Shown in pieces: positions 17,491 through 28,207 of a DNA stretch of 42,242 nt (the first letter of the stretch is position 1; each line of letters begins with the position of its first letter). A program made the position numbers and the translations under genes. Origin of the DNA: Acidimicrobiales bacterium (GTDB taxonomy: Bacteria; Actinomycetota; Acidimicrobiia; Acidimicrobiales; MedAcidi-G1); assembly GCA_016845305.1 (NCBI GenBank), contig JAERSW010000032.1, positions 1-42,242 of the forward strand. The letters are read 5' to 3'. The notes under the pieces were generated by a model that was given only the letters and a program-made list of their open reading frames with translations, did no database searches and was not told where the DNA came from.

Positions 17491-17496
17491 TACCGT
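17491..17496 (+). promoter_or_regulatory. -10 box TACCGT, leaderless
   Basis: TACCGT ends 8 bases before the ATG at 17505 with no ribosome binding site between. Confidence 0.55.
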
Positions 17497-17504
17497 CGCC
17501 CCCC

Positions 17505-18710
<1,206 letters not shown>

Positions 18711-18751
18711 CCGTCCCCGGTGGGCCGAACGACCGGACGGCCCGGGGACGG
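18711..18751. terminator. 10-bp inverted repeat between mshC and cysS
   Basis: CCGTCCCCGG (18711-18720) is the perfect reverse complement of CCGGGGACGG (18742-18751), with 21 bases between. It starts one base after the mshC stop and ends before the cysS -10 box, so a terminator separating the two transcripts is likely. No T tract follows. Confidence 0.55.
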
Positions 18752-18759
18752 GCGGGCCG

Positions 18760-18765
18760 TATCCT
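18760..18765 (+). promoter_or_regulatory. -10 box TATCCT, leaderless
   Basis: TATCCT ends 6 bases before the GTG at 18772, just downstream of the inverted repeat. It supports the GTG as the true start. Confidence 0.55.
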
Positions 18766-18771
18766 GACCGG

Positions 18772-20160
<1,389 letters not shown>

Positions 20161-20215
20161 GGGCGCCGGGGCCGAGGGCGCCGCGACCCTGTCCCGGGGT
20201 GCCCCCCGGACGTGA

Positions 20216-21427
20216 CTAGTTGCGGGGCACGTCCACCCAGTTGACGTCCTTGTCGACCCGGACGTCACCGGGCAGGCCCAGCACGCGCTCGCCGAGGATG
20301 TTGCGCATCACCTCGGACGTCCCACCCTCGATGGTGTTGGCCCGGGCCCGCAGGAACGAGTACTTGGCGCCCGCTCCACCGGTGAGCCGCAGCCCGTCGG
20401 GACGCTTGCGCTCGTAGCCGATCTCGTAAGCCAGGGCGTCGGCACCCATCAGGTCCATGCACGTCTCGTAGATGTGCTGGTTCATCTCGGCCGACATCAG
20501 CTTGCCGACCGAGCCCTCCGGCCCGGGGTTGCCGGACTTCGACGCCTCGCGGGCCCGCCAGTTGGTGAGCCGCAGCGCCTCGGCCCGGCTCCACAGGTCG
20601 ACCACGCGGTCGCGCATCACGTCGTGCGTGACCGGGTCCAGCGACCCCTTCCGTTCGTTCCACAGGCGCACCAGGTCGCCGATCGGACCCGTTCCCTGCT
20701 TCGGCACGCCGCCACCGAGCGCCACCCGCTCGTTCATCAGCGTCGTCACCGCCGCGGCCCAGCCGCCGCCCACGTCGCCGAACACCCGGTCGTGCGGGAT
20801 CCGCACGTCGGTCAGGAAGATCTCGTTGAACTCGGCCTCGCCGGTGATCTGGTACAGCGGCCGCACGTCGACGCCCTCGGACTCCATGTCCAGCAGGAAG
20901 TACGTCAGGCCCCGGTGCTTCGGCTGGTCCGGATCGGTCCGGGCCACCAGCATCCCCCAGCGGGACACGTGGGCCAGCGTCGTCCACACCTTCTGGCCGT
21001 TGACCACCCACTCGTCGCCGTCGCGGACCGCCCGGCTGGCCAGTCCGGCGACGTCGGAGCCGGCGCCCGGCTCGCTGAACATCTGGCACCAGATCTCCTC
21101 GCCGGTGTACATCGGCCGCAGCAGGCGCTGCTTCTGCTCGTCCGACGCGTAGGTCAGCACCACCGGCGCACCCATCCCGATCCCGATCGGGTTGATGTTC
21201 AGGTCGTGGTACGTCACGCCGGCGGCACGCAGTTCGGCGTCCACCGCGGTCTGGAGGCGACGGCTCGACAGGCCCAGGCCACCCAGTCCCTCCGGGAACT
21301 GCACGAGGGCCAGGCCGCGGTCGAACTGGGCCCCCCGGAACTCGAACTGGTCGACGTCGCCGGGCGGCACGTCGGCGATCAGCTGCCGCGTCATCTCCCG
21401 GATCTCAGCTTCGGTGACCTCGGCCAT
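20216..21427 (-). CDS. Acyl-CoA dehydrogenase
   Basis: 403 residues, normal for a FadE-type flavoprotein that makes 2-enoyl-CoA from acyl-CoA. Visible are the FAD/substrate motif CQMFSEPGAGSDVAGL, NGQKVWTT, and the C-terminal TIEGGTSEVMRNILGERVLGLP. Its Glu (TIEGGTS) aligns with the catalytic Glu of medium-chain acyl-CoA dehydrogenase. A GGGAG ribosome binding site precedes the ATG at 21427. It lies 82 bases downstream of the beta-propeller gene. Chain-length or steroid side-chain specificity cannot be judged. Confidence 0.92.
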   Translation of the reverse strand: MAEVTEAEIREMTRQLIADVPPGDVDQFEFRGAQFDRGLALVQFPEGLGGLGLSSRRLQTAVDAELRAAGVTYHDLNINPIGIGMGAPVVLTYASDEQKQRLLRPMYTGEEIWCQMFSEPGAGSDVAGLASRAVRDGDEWVVNGQKVWTTLAHVSRWGMLVARTDPDQPKHRGLTYFLLDMESEGVDVRPLYQITGEAEFNEIFLTDVRIPHDRVFGDVGGGWAAAVTTLMNERVALGGGVPKQGTGPIGDLVRLWNERKGSLDPVTHDVMRDRVVDLWSRAEALRLTNWRAREASKSGNPGPEGSVGKLMSAEMNQHIYETCMDLMGADALAYEIGYERKRPDGLRLTGGAGAKYSFLRARANTIEGGTSEVMRNILGERVLGLPGDVRVDKDVNWVDVPRN

Positions 21428-21462
21428 GGCTGCTCCCGTCGTGGTGTCGCCTCGCGTCGGGG

Positions 21463-21468
21463 AACCTA
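21463..21468 (-). promoter_or_regulatory. Possible -10 box TAGGTT for the acyl-CoA dehydrogenase
   Basis: TAGGTT on the minus strand lies 35 bases before the ATG at 21427, in the gap after the beta-propeller gene. It leaves a short leader containing the GGGAG site. Confidence 0.35.
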
Positions 21469-21509
21469 CCGACGGGTCGCCCGGCGCCGGGAATCGGGAC
21501 GCGTCCCGA

Positions 21510-23228
21510 TCACCCGGCCCGGTACGGGTCGCGCAGGGCGTACATCCAGCCGTCCCGCGACCCGATGTACACCGTGCCGTTCCACACGGTCGGCGACGCC
21601 TCCACGCACGCACCGGTCTCGACCCGCCACAGCAGGGGCGGCGCCACCGAGGTGTCCGACACGTCGTAGGCCGACATCCCCCCGGCCCACGCACAGTCGC
21701 CGACGAGCAGCACGTCGTCGACGACGGTCGGCGACGACCACAGCGGATCCGGCAACGGGAACCGCCACCGCACCGTGCCCTCGTCCCGGTCCACGCCGAG
21801 GACCTCGCCGTCGTCGGTGGCCACCACCACCAGGTCCCGGTGCACGGCCGGCGTGGCCCAGATGCCCGACGGCGCCTCCGAGCGGACGTCGAGGCCCCAC
21901 ACCACCGGGTCGTCGGGCCGGGACGGGTCCAGCTTCACCAGCTGTCCGAGCTCGTGGGAGCGCTCGGTCTCCCGCTCGTACTCGGCGGCCACGTAGAGGA
22001 AGCCGTCGGCGTCCGGGACCAGCGTGGCGTCCACGTCGTCGCCCATCCAGAACCGGAAGGTGCGATGTGGCCGGACCCCGTCGGCGAGGCCCCCGATGTC
22101 CCAGGCCTGGACCAGGCCGCCCGAGTTGGCGAACCACAGTGCGTCACCGATCACCAGCGGCGAGCCCTCGATGGACAGGTTCCATCCGGCGTCGGCGATC
22201 AGCCGGTCGTCCCAGCCGTGGGTGAACCACGCCATCTCCGGGTCGACGACCACCAGGCCGTCGGCGTCGTAGCCCCGACGCAGCCGCACCACGTGCATGC
22301 GGCTGTTCTCGCCCGCCGCGAACAGGTGGTCGTCGAGGACCAGCGGCGAGGCGTCCCAGTCGGAGTTCCACAGCGGCTGCCCGGAGTCCTCGGCGTGCAG
22401 GCTCCACAGGACCGTCGGCTCGGGCCGGTCGAAGGCCACCACCCGGAGCAGGTCGTCCCGGGACCCCACGTAGGCCAACGGGTAGCCGTCCGGGTCGACG
22501 GTGACCGAGCCCTTGGCCAGGTCGCCGGTCTGCAGGGGGTCCAGCAGCGGCGACCCGGTGACGCCGTCCACGAAGTGCACCGCACCGTCGTAGGCGCCGA
22601 ACACCACCCAGGTGCGCCCGTCGCGCTCGAACACCGCCGGCTGCCCGGTCCAGCCGAGGCCGCACCACTCCTTGACGACGTCGCCCACCGTGGACAACGA
22701 GCACATCGTCCCATCCCGGGGGTAGCGCCAGGCGACCACCGGGTCGGTCGGGACCGGGCCCGACCCGTGCCACGACCGGGTCGGCGAGCCCCGGAAGGTC
22801 AGCACCCCGGGCACGGTCCCCCACGGCTCCCCGATGGACCCCGGATCCACCCACGACCCACCGGGCCAGCCGGGTCCCGGGTCGGGCTCGGACTCGGGCT
22901 CGGGCTCTCCGGAGGGAGTGGAAGCGGGGGCCGGGGCGCCCGTGGTCGAAGGAGACACTGTCGAGGGCGGCCCAGTCGAAGGCGACGCGGTCGAAGGCGG
23001 CGCGGTGGAAGGTGGCCCAGTCGACGGAGACGCAGCCGAGGGCGGCTCCGCCGTCGACGACGGCGCGGACGTCGAAGGAGCCGGCGGGTGCGTCGTGGCC
23101 GGGGCGAAGAGCTCGACCGGTTCGATCGTCGTCCCGCAGGCGACCAGCATCCCCGTGACCAGTACCCCGGCGACCAGTGCTCCGGTGATGGGCGCCCCGA
23201 GGGAGAGGAGGCGCCGGATGGGGCTCAG
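21510..23228 (-). CDS. PQQ-type beta-propeller lipoprotein, probable CTG start
   Basis: 572 residues if started at CTG 23228-23226. The first ATG (23150) would begin in the middle of the signal peptide. The in-frame codons upstream encode SPIRRLLSL, a hydrophobic stretch and the lipobox LVAC (Cys31), but contain no ATG, GTG or TTG. The CTG overlaps the upstream stop (CTGA) with GGAGG about 11 bases before it. After the lipid anchor comes a Pro/Ser/Thr linker made of short repeats, then a repeated-blade propeller with motifs like VYIGSRDGWMYAL, LLVGDCAWAGG and VVFGAYDGAVHFVDG, as in PQQ/BamB-like proteins. Likely a surface binding or scaffolding protein; the cofactor-binding residues of true quinoprotein dehydrogenases were not identified. 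Confidence 0.78.
   Translation of the reverse strand: MSPIRRLLSLGAPITGALVAGVLVTGMLVACGTTIEPVELFAPATTHPPAPSTSAPSSTAEPPSAASPSTGPPSTAPPSTASPSTGPPSTVSPSTTGAPAPASTPSGEPEPESEPDPGPGWPGGSWVDPGSIGEPWGTVPGVLTFRGSPTRSWHGSGPVPTDPVVAWRYPRDGTMCSLSTVGDVVKEWCGLGWTGQPAVFERDGRTWVVFGAYDGAVHFVDGVTGSPLLDPLQTGDLAKGSVTVDPDGYPLAYVGSRDDLLRVVAFDRPEPTVLWSLHAEDSGQPLWNSDWDASPLVLDDHLFAAGENSRMHVVRLRRGYDADGLVVVDPEMAWFTHGWDDRLIADAGWNLSIEGSPLVIGDALWFANSGGLVQAWDIGGLADGVRPHRTFRFWMGDDVDATLVPDADGFLYVAAEYERETERSHELGQLVKLDPSRPDDPVVWGLDVRSEAPSGIWATPAVHRDLVVVATDDGEVLGVDRDEGTVRWRFPLPDPLWSSPTVVDDVLLVGDCAWAGGMSAYDVSDTSVAPPLLWRVETGACVEASPTVWNGTVYIGSRDGWMYALRDPYRAG
22945..23049. repeat. Seven 15-bp tandem repeats in the propeller lipoprotein linker
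   Basis: Degenerate 15-base units (GTCGAAGGCGACGCG and variants) start at 22945, 22960, 22975, 22990, 23005, 23020 and 23035. On the minus strand they encode the Ser-Thr-x-Pro-Pro type linker between lipid anchor and propeller. Confidence 0.85.
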
Positions 23229-23875
23229 GCCCCCGGGTCCCCTCCGAAGGTGAGCTGCTCGCCGAACTCCGAGTCCTCCGACGGGGCCTCGCCGACCGGC
23301 GTGTACTCGCGCTCGTCGAGGACGTCGCTCTGGTCCCAGGCGTGTCCGGCGAACGGATCCCGCTCGTCGGCCCCGGACGAGGCACCGACCGACGCCTCCA
23401 CGGGTTCCCGTTCGACGCCCCGGAAGGCGCGGGCCAACAGCGGCGTGGCCCCCGCGTCGGGACCGACGGGATCGGACTCGGAGACACCGTCCGCCCGTGC
23501 AGCGCGTTCGGCCTGGGCGGCCTCATGGGCCACCCGCGCCGCCTCCAACGGGTGCACGGCGGCCACCGGCCGGATCTCCGGAGAACGGGCCTCGGACGCA
23601 TCCACCGAGCGCACGACCGGCGACTCCTCGGTCGCCTCGGCCAGGGTGGGCGGCCGTTCGGGCAGCGGGATCAACTCGCCCCCGCCCCGCTCGTCGACCA
23701 GGCCCCAGCCCACCGGCGCCACCAGGCGGTCGACGTGGGTGGCGCACAGCACCACGGCACCCGGCCCGTCGACCTCGGCGAGGTCGTGCAGGGTGAAGGT
23801 CAACTCGGCGACGTCCATCACCACCAGGACGTCGGCCGCGCCCTGACAGGCCGAACGCATGCAGAGGTCACGCAT
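23225..23875 (-). CDS. DUF3499 family protein with long acidic C-terminal tail
   Basis: 216 residues from the ATG at 23875. The N-terminal 60 residues match the actinobacterial DUF3499 pattern: C5 and C10 in MRDLCMRSAC, then C44 and H47 in LCATHVDRL, followed by APVGW. These four could bind zinc. Function is unknown. The remaining 150 or so residues are rich in Ala, Glu, Pro and Ser and look disordered; the tail looks long for the family as I know it. A TACCTT box sits 7 bases upstream of the ATG. The stop overlaps the CTG start of the propeller lipoprotein. Confidence 0.75.
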   Translation of the reverse strand: MRDLCMRSACQGAADVLVVMDVAELTFTLHDLAEVDGPGAVVLCATHVDRLVAPVGWGLVDERGGGELIPLPERPPTLAEATEESPVVRSVDASEARSPEIRPVAAVHPLEAARVAHEAAQAERAARADGVSESDPVGPDAGATPLLARAFRGVEREPVEASVGASSGADERDPFAGHAWDQSDVLDEREYTPVGEAPSEDSEFGEQLTFGGDPGA

Positions 23876-23882
23876 GGGCCTA

Positions 23883-23888
23883 AAGGTA
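23883..23888 (-). promoter_or_regulatory. -10 box TACCTT, leaderless
   Basis: On the minus strand TACCTT ends 7 bases before the ATG at 23875. It favours that start over the longer open frame. Confidence 0.5.
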
Positions 23889-23945
23889 CCGGTCGGCCTC
23901 CCACCGGTCGGGGACGGTCCCGGGTCCGCCACCGGGACGGACCCC

Positions 23946-23951
23946 TAGGCT
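23946..23951 (+). promoter_or_regulatory. -10 box TAGGCT, leaderless
   Basis: TAGGCT ends 6 bases before the ATG at 23958, in the 82-base divergent gap with the DUF3499 gene. Confidence 0.5.
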
Positions 23952-23957
23952 CCCCGG

Positions 23958-24731
23958 ATGGCAGTTCCACCGGACGCGGGCTCCCCGGGCGCAGGTACCC
24001 CGGAAGCAGGCACCCCGGGGAGCGACGCCCGGCCCGTGCTCGGCCTCGACGCCGACGACACCCTGTGGGAGAACGAGGAACGCTTCCACGAGGTGGAGGC
24101 CCGCTTCCGCGACCTGGTGTCGACGTGGGCCGACGGCGAGACGGCCGACGCCGCCCTGCTGGCCACCGAGCGGGCCAACATCGCCCGACACGGCTACGGC
24201 ATCAAGGGCTTCGTGCTGTCCATGGAGTTGACGGCCATCGAGCTCTCCGGAGGCGCCGTCACCGCCGCCGACCTGGGCCGGATCATCGGCTGGGGCCACG
24301 AGATGATGGCCCACCCCATCGAGCTCCTCGACGGCGTCGCCGAGACCCTCGACGTCCTGGCCGGCACCCACCGCCTCCTCGTCGTCACCAAGGGCGACCT
24401 CGGCGACCAGCTGGGCAAGGTGGCCCGCTGCGGGCTCGACCACCTGTTCTGGCACGTCGACGTGGTCCCCGAGAAGGACCCCGAGGCCTACCGGCGGGTC
24501 CTGGCCGGTCGCGGCATCGACCCGGCCGAGTTCACCATGGTCGGCAACTCGGTGAAGTCCGACGTGCTGCCGGTGCTGGCCATCGGCGGCCGTGCCGTCC
24601 ACCTGCCCCACACCACCACCTGGGTGTTCGAGGAACCCGACCCCGACGAGGTGGCCGCCGTGGACTTCCCGGTCCTCGGGTCGTTCCGCGACCTCCCGGC
24701 GTTCCTCGACGGGGGCGACCCGGTCAGCTGA
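23958..24731 (+). CDS. HAD-superfamily hydrolase
   Basis: 257 residues. After a 25-residue low-complexity start with repeated Gly-Thr-Pro units, HAD motif I is GLDADDTLW (D31 nucleophile, D33 acid/base). Motif II is VVTKGD near residue 140, a Lys follows in VPEKDPEAY, and motif III is MVGNSVKSD. The helical insert after motif I is a C1-type cap, as in phosphoglycolate phosphatase-like enzymes. It probably removes phosphate from a small metabolite. Its 3' end overlaps the convergent AcoX-like gene by 8 bases. Confidence 0.85.
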   Translation: MAVPPDAGSPGAGTPEAGTPGSDARPVLGLDADDTLWENEERFHEVEARFRDLVSTWADGETADAALLATERANIARHGYGIKGFVLSMELTAIELSGGAVTAADLGRIIGWGHEMMAHPIELLDGVAETLDVLAGTHRLLVVTKGDLGDQLGKVARCGLDHLFWHVDVVPEKDPEAYRRVLAGRGIDPAEFTMVGNSVKSDVLPVLAIGGRAVHLPHTTTWVFEEPDPDEVAAVDFPVLGSFRDLPAFLDGGDPVS

Positions 24732-25755
24732 CCGCCAGGCCCGCCCCGGCGACGGCAGCCATCACCGCATCGACGTCCACCAGGCGGGGCCCGTCGCGCC
24801 GCACCGACAGGTGGACCCGCTCGTCGGCCACCAGGCGACGCTTCCGTTCGCCGTCGAAGGCCAGCAGCATCGGACCGTCGACCGCCACCTCCTCGCCCAA
24901 CGGCAGGCGACGCGCCTCGACCAGGCCGAGGTCCGCGTAGTGGCCGGGGGCGGTCGGCCCCCGCAGCACCCGGTCGCACCCGTCGACCGGCCCGAGCCGC
25001 AGCAGCAGGCCGGCGTCCTCGTCGGCACCCACCGGCTCCACCAGGCCGCCCACCCCGGCGAAGCCCACGGCGGACGGATCGGCCCGCGACAGCACCACGG
25101 TCCGCACGGTGGCCGGGTCGAACAGCTCGAACGACCCCAGGTAGGGATCGTCGACGGCCACCGCGTCGACCAGGGCCAGGTCGTCCGGCTCGTCCGCCCC
25201 CTCGGTCCGCACCCGGACCACGGTCACCGGGCGGGTCACCTCGTCGACCGGGACGAGGCCGGCCGCCACGTACCCGGCGGCCGCACCGGCCACCGTGGCC
25301 TCCACCATCAGCGGGAAGGCGTTGTTGGTACCGGTGGACAGCGGCACCACCACCAGGTCGGGCCAGCCCCGGGCCGCGGCCCGGTTCGTCCCGTCGCCGC
25401 CCAGGACCACGACCACCCCGCAGCCCCGGTCCCGCATGCCGGCCACCGCTGCCACCGTGTCCTCCTCGGTGAAGGACTGCGGATGGTCCAACCACGCCAG
25501 GTCGAGCCCCCGCATCGTCTCGGTGGCCCGGCGGACGATCCGGTGGGTGTCGTGGTGGACGACGAAGCGTTCGACGCCGGCCGACCGGGCACCCAGCACG
25601 ACCCGGCGCACGGCGTTGGCCTTGTCCTCCACGGTGACCGCGCCGGCGGCGGCCACGGCCCGGCGCACGTCGGTCCCCGACCGGGGGTTCACGACGATGC
25701 CCACGACGGCCCCGGCGGCGTCACGCGCGGAGTGCGGCACCCCTGGAGCGACCAT
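24724..25755 (-). CDS. AcoX / ATP-NAD kinase-like protein
   Basis: 343 residues. The NAD kinase/diacylglycerol kinase superfamily motif GGDGTNR is at 119-125 and STGTNN at 140-145. VGIVVNPRSG at 18-27 is the usual first strand. The PLSTGTNNAFP form resembles AcoX proteins of acetoin-catabolism operons more than housekeeping NAD kinase. No acetoin dehydrogenase genes lie nearby, so its substrate is open. The start at 25755 is supported by a TACCGT box; the open frame continues upstream antisense to the MFS gene. Confidence 0.72.
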   Translation of the reverse strand: MVAPGVPHSARDAAGAVVGIVVNPRSGTDVRRAVAAAGAVTVEDKANAVRRVVLGARSAGVERFVVHHDTHRIVRRATETMRGLDLAWLDHPQSFTEEDTVAAVAGMRDRGCGVVVVLGGDGTNRAAARGWPDLVVVPLSTGTNNAFPLMVEATVAGAAAGYVAAGLVPVDEVTRPVTVVRVRTEGADEPDDLALVDAVAVDDPYLGSFELFDPATVRTVVLSRADPSAVGFAGVGGLVEPVGADEDAGLLLRLGPVDGCDRVLRGPTAPGHYADLGLVEARRLPLGEEVAVDGPMLLAFDGERKRRLVADERVHLSVRRDGPRLVDVDAVMAAVAGAGLAVS

Positions 25756-25761
25756 GCCGTG

Positions 25762-25767
25762 ACGGTA
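25762..25767 (-). promoter_or_regulatory. -10 box TACCGT, leaderless
   Basis: On the minus strand TACCGT ends 6 bases before the ATG at 25755. Confidence 0.5.
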
Positions 25768-25807
25768 GCCACGGCGGTCCACTGACGACCCGCCGGACCA
25801 CCCCCCG

Positions 25808-25813
25808 TAGGGT
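25808..25813 (+). promoter_or_regulatory. -10 box TAGGGT, leaderless
   Basis: TAGGGT ends 8 bases before the ATG at 25822, in a short divergent gap shared with the AcoX-like gene. Confidence 0.5.
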
Positions 25814-25821
25814 CGGACGCG

Positions 25822-27303
25822 ATGCGGGATTCCGGCCAGGACGACCAACCGCCCGCCGACGACCCCGCGCCCGAGAGCCTGCGGGCCCGCATCCGCGCCC
25901 GCCCCGACTACCGGCGGCTCCTCCTCGTCGCCCTGCTGTTCGGCACCGCCTCGGGCAGCTACCCGGTCACCGTCCTGTCGGCATCGCTGCCCCGGATCGC
26001 CGACGACCTGGGCACCACCGACGACGTCATCAGCTGGGTGATCGCCGCACCCCTCCTGGCCTTCGCCGTGGTCACGCCGATCATCGGCAAGGTCGGCGAC
26101 CTCTACGGCCACCGCCGCACCTACCTGGTCAGCCTGTCACTGGGCTCCGTGATGGCGCTGGTCACCGCCCTGGCGTGGGACACCACCTCGCTCATCGTGC
26201 TGCGCACCCTCGCCCAGGCCGCCAAGGCCGCCTCGGGGCCGTCGGCCATGGCCATGATCCTGTCGTCGTTCCCCCGGTCCGAACGCACGAGGGCCCTGGG
26301 CATCTGGGCCGCGGTGGTCGCCCTGTCGCCGGCCGTCGGCGTGGTCACCGGCGGTCCGCTCATCGAGTGGATGGGCTGGCGGGTCCTGTTCGTGGTCCAC
26401 GGCGTCGCCGTGCTGGGCGCCATGGTCGCCGCCGTCCTCGTCGCCCCGGAGACCTCCCGCCGGCCGGGCGTCCGGTTCGACGTCCCCGGGGCGCTCACCC
26501 TCGGCATCGGGGTGGGCGGCCTCCTGCTGGCCGTCAACCGGGGCATCAGCTGGGGCTTCACCCACCCGGCGGTCGTGGCCGGCGCCGTGCTGGCCCCCGT
26601 CGGCCTCGGCCTGTTCCTCCGCGTCGAGCACCGGTCCACGGCGCCACTGCTCCCGCCGTCGCTCCTGCGGGAACCCGCGTTCCACCGGCCCATCGCCGCC
26701 CAGGCCGTCCTGCAGGTCGGCTACATGGGGGCGATGGTCATGGCGCCGTTCATGCTGGAACGCCGGTGGGGGTTCCGACCCACCGTGATCGGGCTGGCCA
26801 TGCTGCCCCGACCGCTCTCGTTCGCCTTCTGTGCCCGGCTCGGCGGCCACCACGACCCCCGGCACGGCCCGCGGCGGGTGGCGGTGACCGGGATGCTGGT
26901 GTTCGCCACGGCCATGGTGCTGGCCGGCGTCGGCGCCCAGCAGCGGTGGCTGCCGATGTTCCTGTGCGGGGCGATGCTGGCCGGCGCCGGCAGCGGCTAC
27001 ATCCGTCCCACGGTGGCCAACGCGGTGACCACCGCGGCCGGCGACGACGACCTCGGCATCGCCGGCGGCTCGATGAACATGCTCCAGCAGATCGGCGCCG
27101 CCATCGGCATCACCGTGCTGACCGCGCTCATGGCCGACTCTGCGAGCGGCACGACGTTCCTGCTTCTGCACCTCGCCGCGGCGTGCGCCGGGCTGCTGGC
27201 GGCGTGGCTGGCCCTCGGGATCCGCGACCAGCCACCGGACGGGACTCCGACGGACGACGATCGGGATCCACCCACGCCGTCACCGGCCCCCAGCCAGGTC
27301 TGA
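25822..27303 (+). CDS. MFS transporter, drug:H+ antiporter-like
   Basis: 493 residues with about 12-14 hydrophobic segments. It has a charged cytoplasmic N-terminus and a Pro/Asp-rich C-terminal tail. The MFS motif GKVGDLYGHRRT lies between the second and third segments, and a VVALSPAVGVVTGGPL motif (the antiporter motif C region) follows in segment 5. This fits the DHA2 (EmrB/QacA) type of exporter driven by the proton gradient. The substrate is unknown. No neighbouring regulator gene is seen; the gene is divergent from the AcoX-like gene. Confidence 0.85.
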   Translation: MRDSGQDDQPPADDPAPESLRARIRARPDYRRLLLVALLFGTASGSYPVTVLSASLPRIADDLGTTDDVISWVIAAPLLAFAVVTPIIGKVGDLYGHRRTYLVSLSLGSVMALVTALAWDTTSLIVLRTLAQAAKAASGPSAMAMILSSFPRSERTRALGIWAAVVALSPAVGVVTGGPLIEWMGWRVLFVVHGVAVLGAMVAAVLVAPETSRRPGVRFDVPGALTLGIGVGGLLLAVNRGISWGFTHPAVVAGAVLAPVGLGLFLRVEHRSTAPLLPPSLLREPAFHRPIAAQAVLQVGYMGAMVMAPFMLERRWGFRPTVIGLAMLPRPLSFAFCARLGGHHDPRHGPRRVAVTGMLVFATAMVLAGVGAQQRWLPMFLCGAMLAGAGSGYIRPTVANAVTTAAGDDDLGIAGGSMNMLQQIGAAIGITVLTALMADSASGTTFLLLHLAAACAGLLAAWLALGIRDQPPDGTPTDDDRDPPTPSPAPSQV

Positions 27304-27317
27304 GGCAGGCCCCGGGG

Positions 27318-28175
27318 TCAGGAGTAGTCGTAGAAGCCCCGGCCGGTCTTGCGACCCAGGTGGCCGGCCGCCACCATGCGCTTGAGCAGCGGCGGCGGCA
27401 GGTAGAAGTCGTCGCCGTACTCGTCGAAGAGGGTCTCGGCCACCAGCATCATGGTGTCCAACCCGATCATGTCGCTGAGCTCGAGCGGCCCCATCGGGTG
27501 GGCGGCACCCAGCTTCATGCCGTTGTCGATGTCGGCGGCCGAGGCGTGGCCGTCGGCGTACATGCGCATCGCCGCGTTCAGGTACGGCACCAGCAGCATG
27601 TTCACCACGAAGCCGGCCCGGTCCTTGGCGGCCACGACGACCTTGCCGAGCACGTCGGTGGCGAAGGCGGTGACCTCGGCGGTGACCGCCTCGTCGGTCC
27701 GCACCGACGGGATGACCTCGACGAGCTTCATGACCGGCGCCGGGTTGAAGAAGTGCAGGCCGAGGACCTTCTCGGGTCGGCCGGTGGTCATGGCGATGTC
27801 GACGATCGGAATGGACGACGTGTTGGTGGCCAGCACGGCGTCCGGCGACGTGACGACCTCGTCGAGGGCCCGGAAGACCTCGGCCTTCAGGTCGAACGAC
27901 TCGATGACCGCCTCGACCACCAGGTCGCAGTCGGCGAGGTCGCCGAACTCGGTGGTGAACGACAGGTTGCCGAGCGCCGCGCCGTGGGCGGCCTCGTCGA
28001 GCTTGCCGCGGTCCAGAGCCCGGTCCAGCGACTTCTGGATGCCGGCCCGGCTCCGCTCGGCGGCCTCCGGGCTGACCTCGCGGACCACCGTGGGCAGGCC
28101 GGCCTTGGCCGTGAGCTCGGCCACGCCGCCACCCATCTGTCCGCCGCCGACGATGCCCACTCGGGTGATGGCCAT
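27318..28175 (-). CDS. 3-hydroxyacyl-CoA (3-hydroxybutyryl-CoA) dehydrogenase
   Basis: 285 residues, the single-function length. N-terminal Rossmann motif VGIVGGGQMGGGVAE (Gly-rich loop at about 10-15), then NTSSIPI, catalytic His in GLHFFNPAPVMKLVEVI, KDRAGFVVN, and the C-terminal AHPMGPLELSDMIGLD and GRKTGRGFYDYS. It interconverts 3-hydroxyacyl-CoA and 3-oxoacyl-CoA with NAD(H) in beta-oxidation or butanoate metabolism. An AGGAG ribosome binding site lies upstream of the ATG at 28175. The cyclophilin gene lies upstream on the same strand, separated by a repeat-containing gap. Confidence 0.95.
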   Translation of the reverse strand: MAITRVGIVGGGQMGGGVAELTAKAGLPTVVREVSPEAAERSRAGIQKSLDRALDRGKLDEAAHGAALGNLSFTTEFGDLADCDLVVEAVIESFDLKAEVFRALDEVVTSPDAVLATNTSSIPIVDIAMTTGRPEKVLGLHFFNPAPVMKLVEVIPSVRTDEAVTAEVTAFATDVLGKVVVAAKDRAGFVVNMLLVPYLNAAMRMYADGHASAADIDNGMKLGAAHPMGPLELSDMIGLDTMMLVAETLFDEYGDDFYLPPPLLKRMVAAGHLGRKTGRGFYDYS

Positions 28176-28207
28176 GATTGCTGACTCCTGTGCTTCCTGG
28201 AACTGGA

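Noticed and set aside
22945-23049. CRISPR-like array in the 15-bp repeats.
   Set aside because: Units are contiguous without spacers, in frame, and code for a Pro/Ser/Thr linker; no cas genes are present.
24724-25755. Housekeeping NAD kinase.
   Set aside because: The PLSTGTNN form and the divergent C-terminal part look AcoX-like, though GGDGTNR is shared; no other support for NadK.
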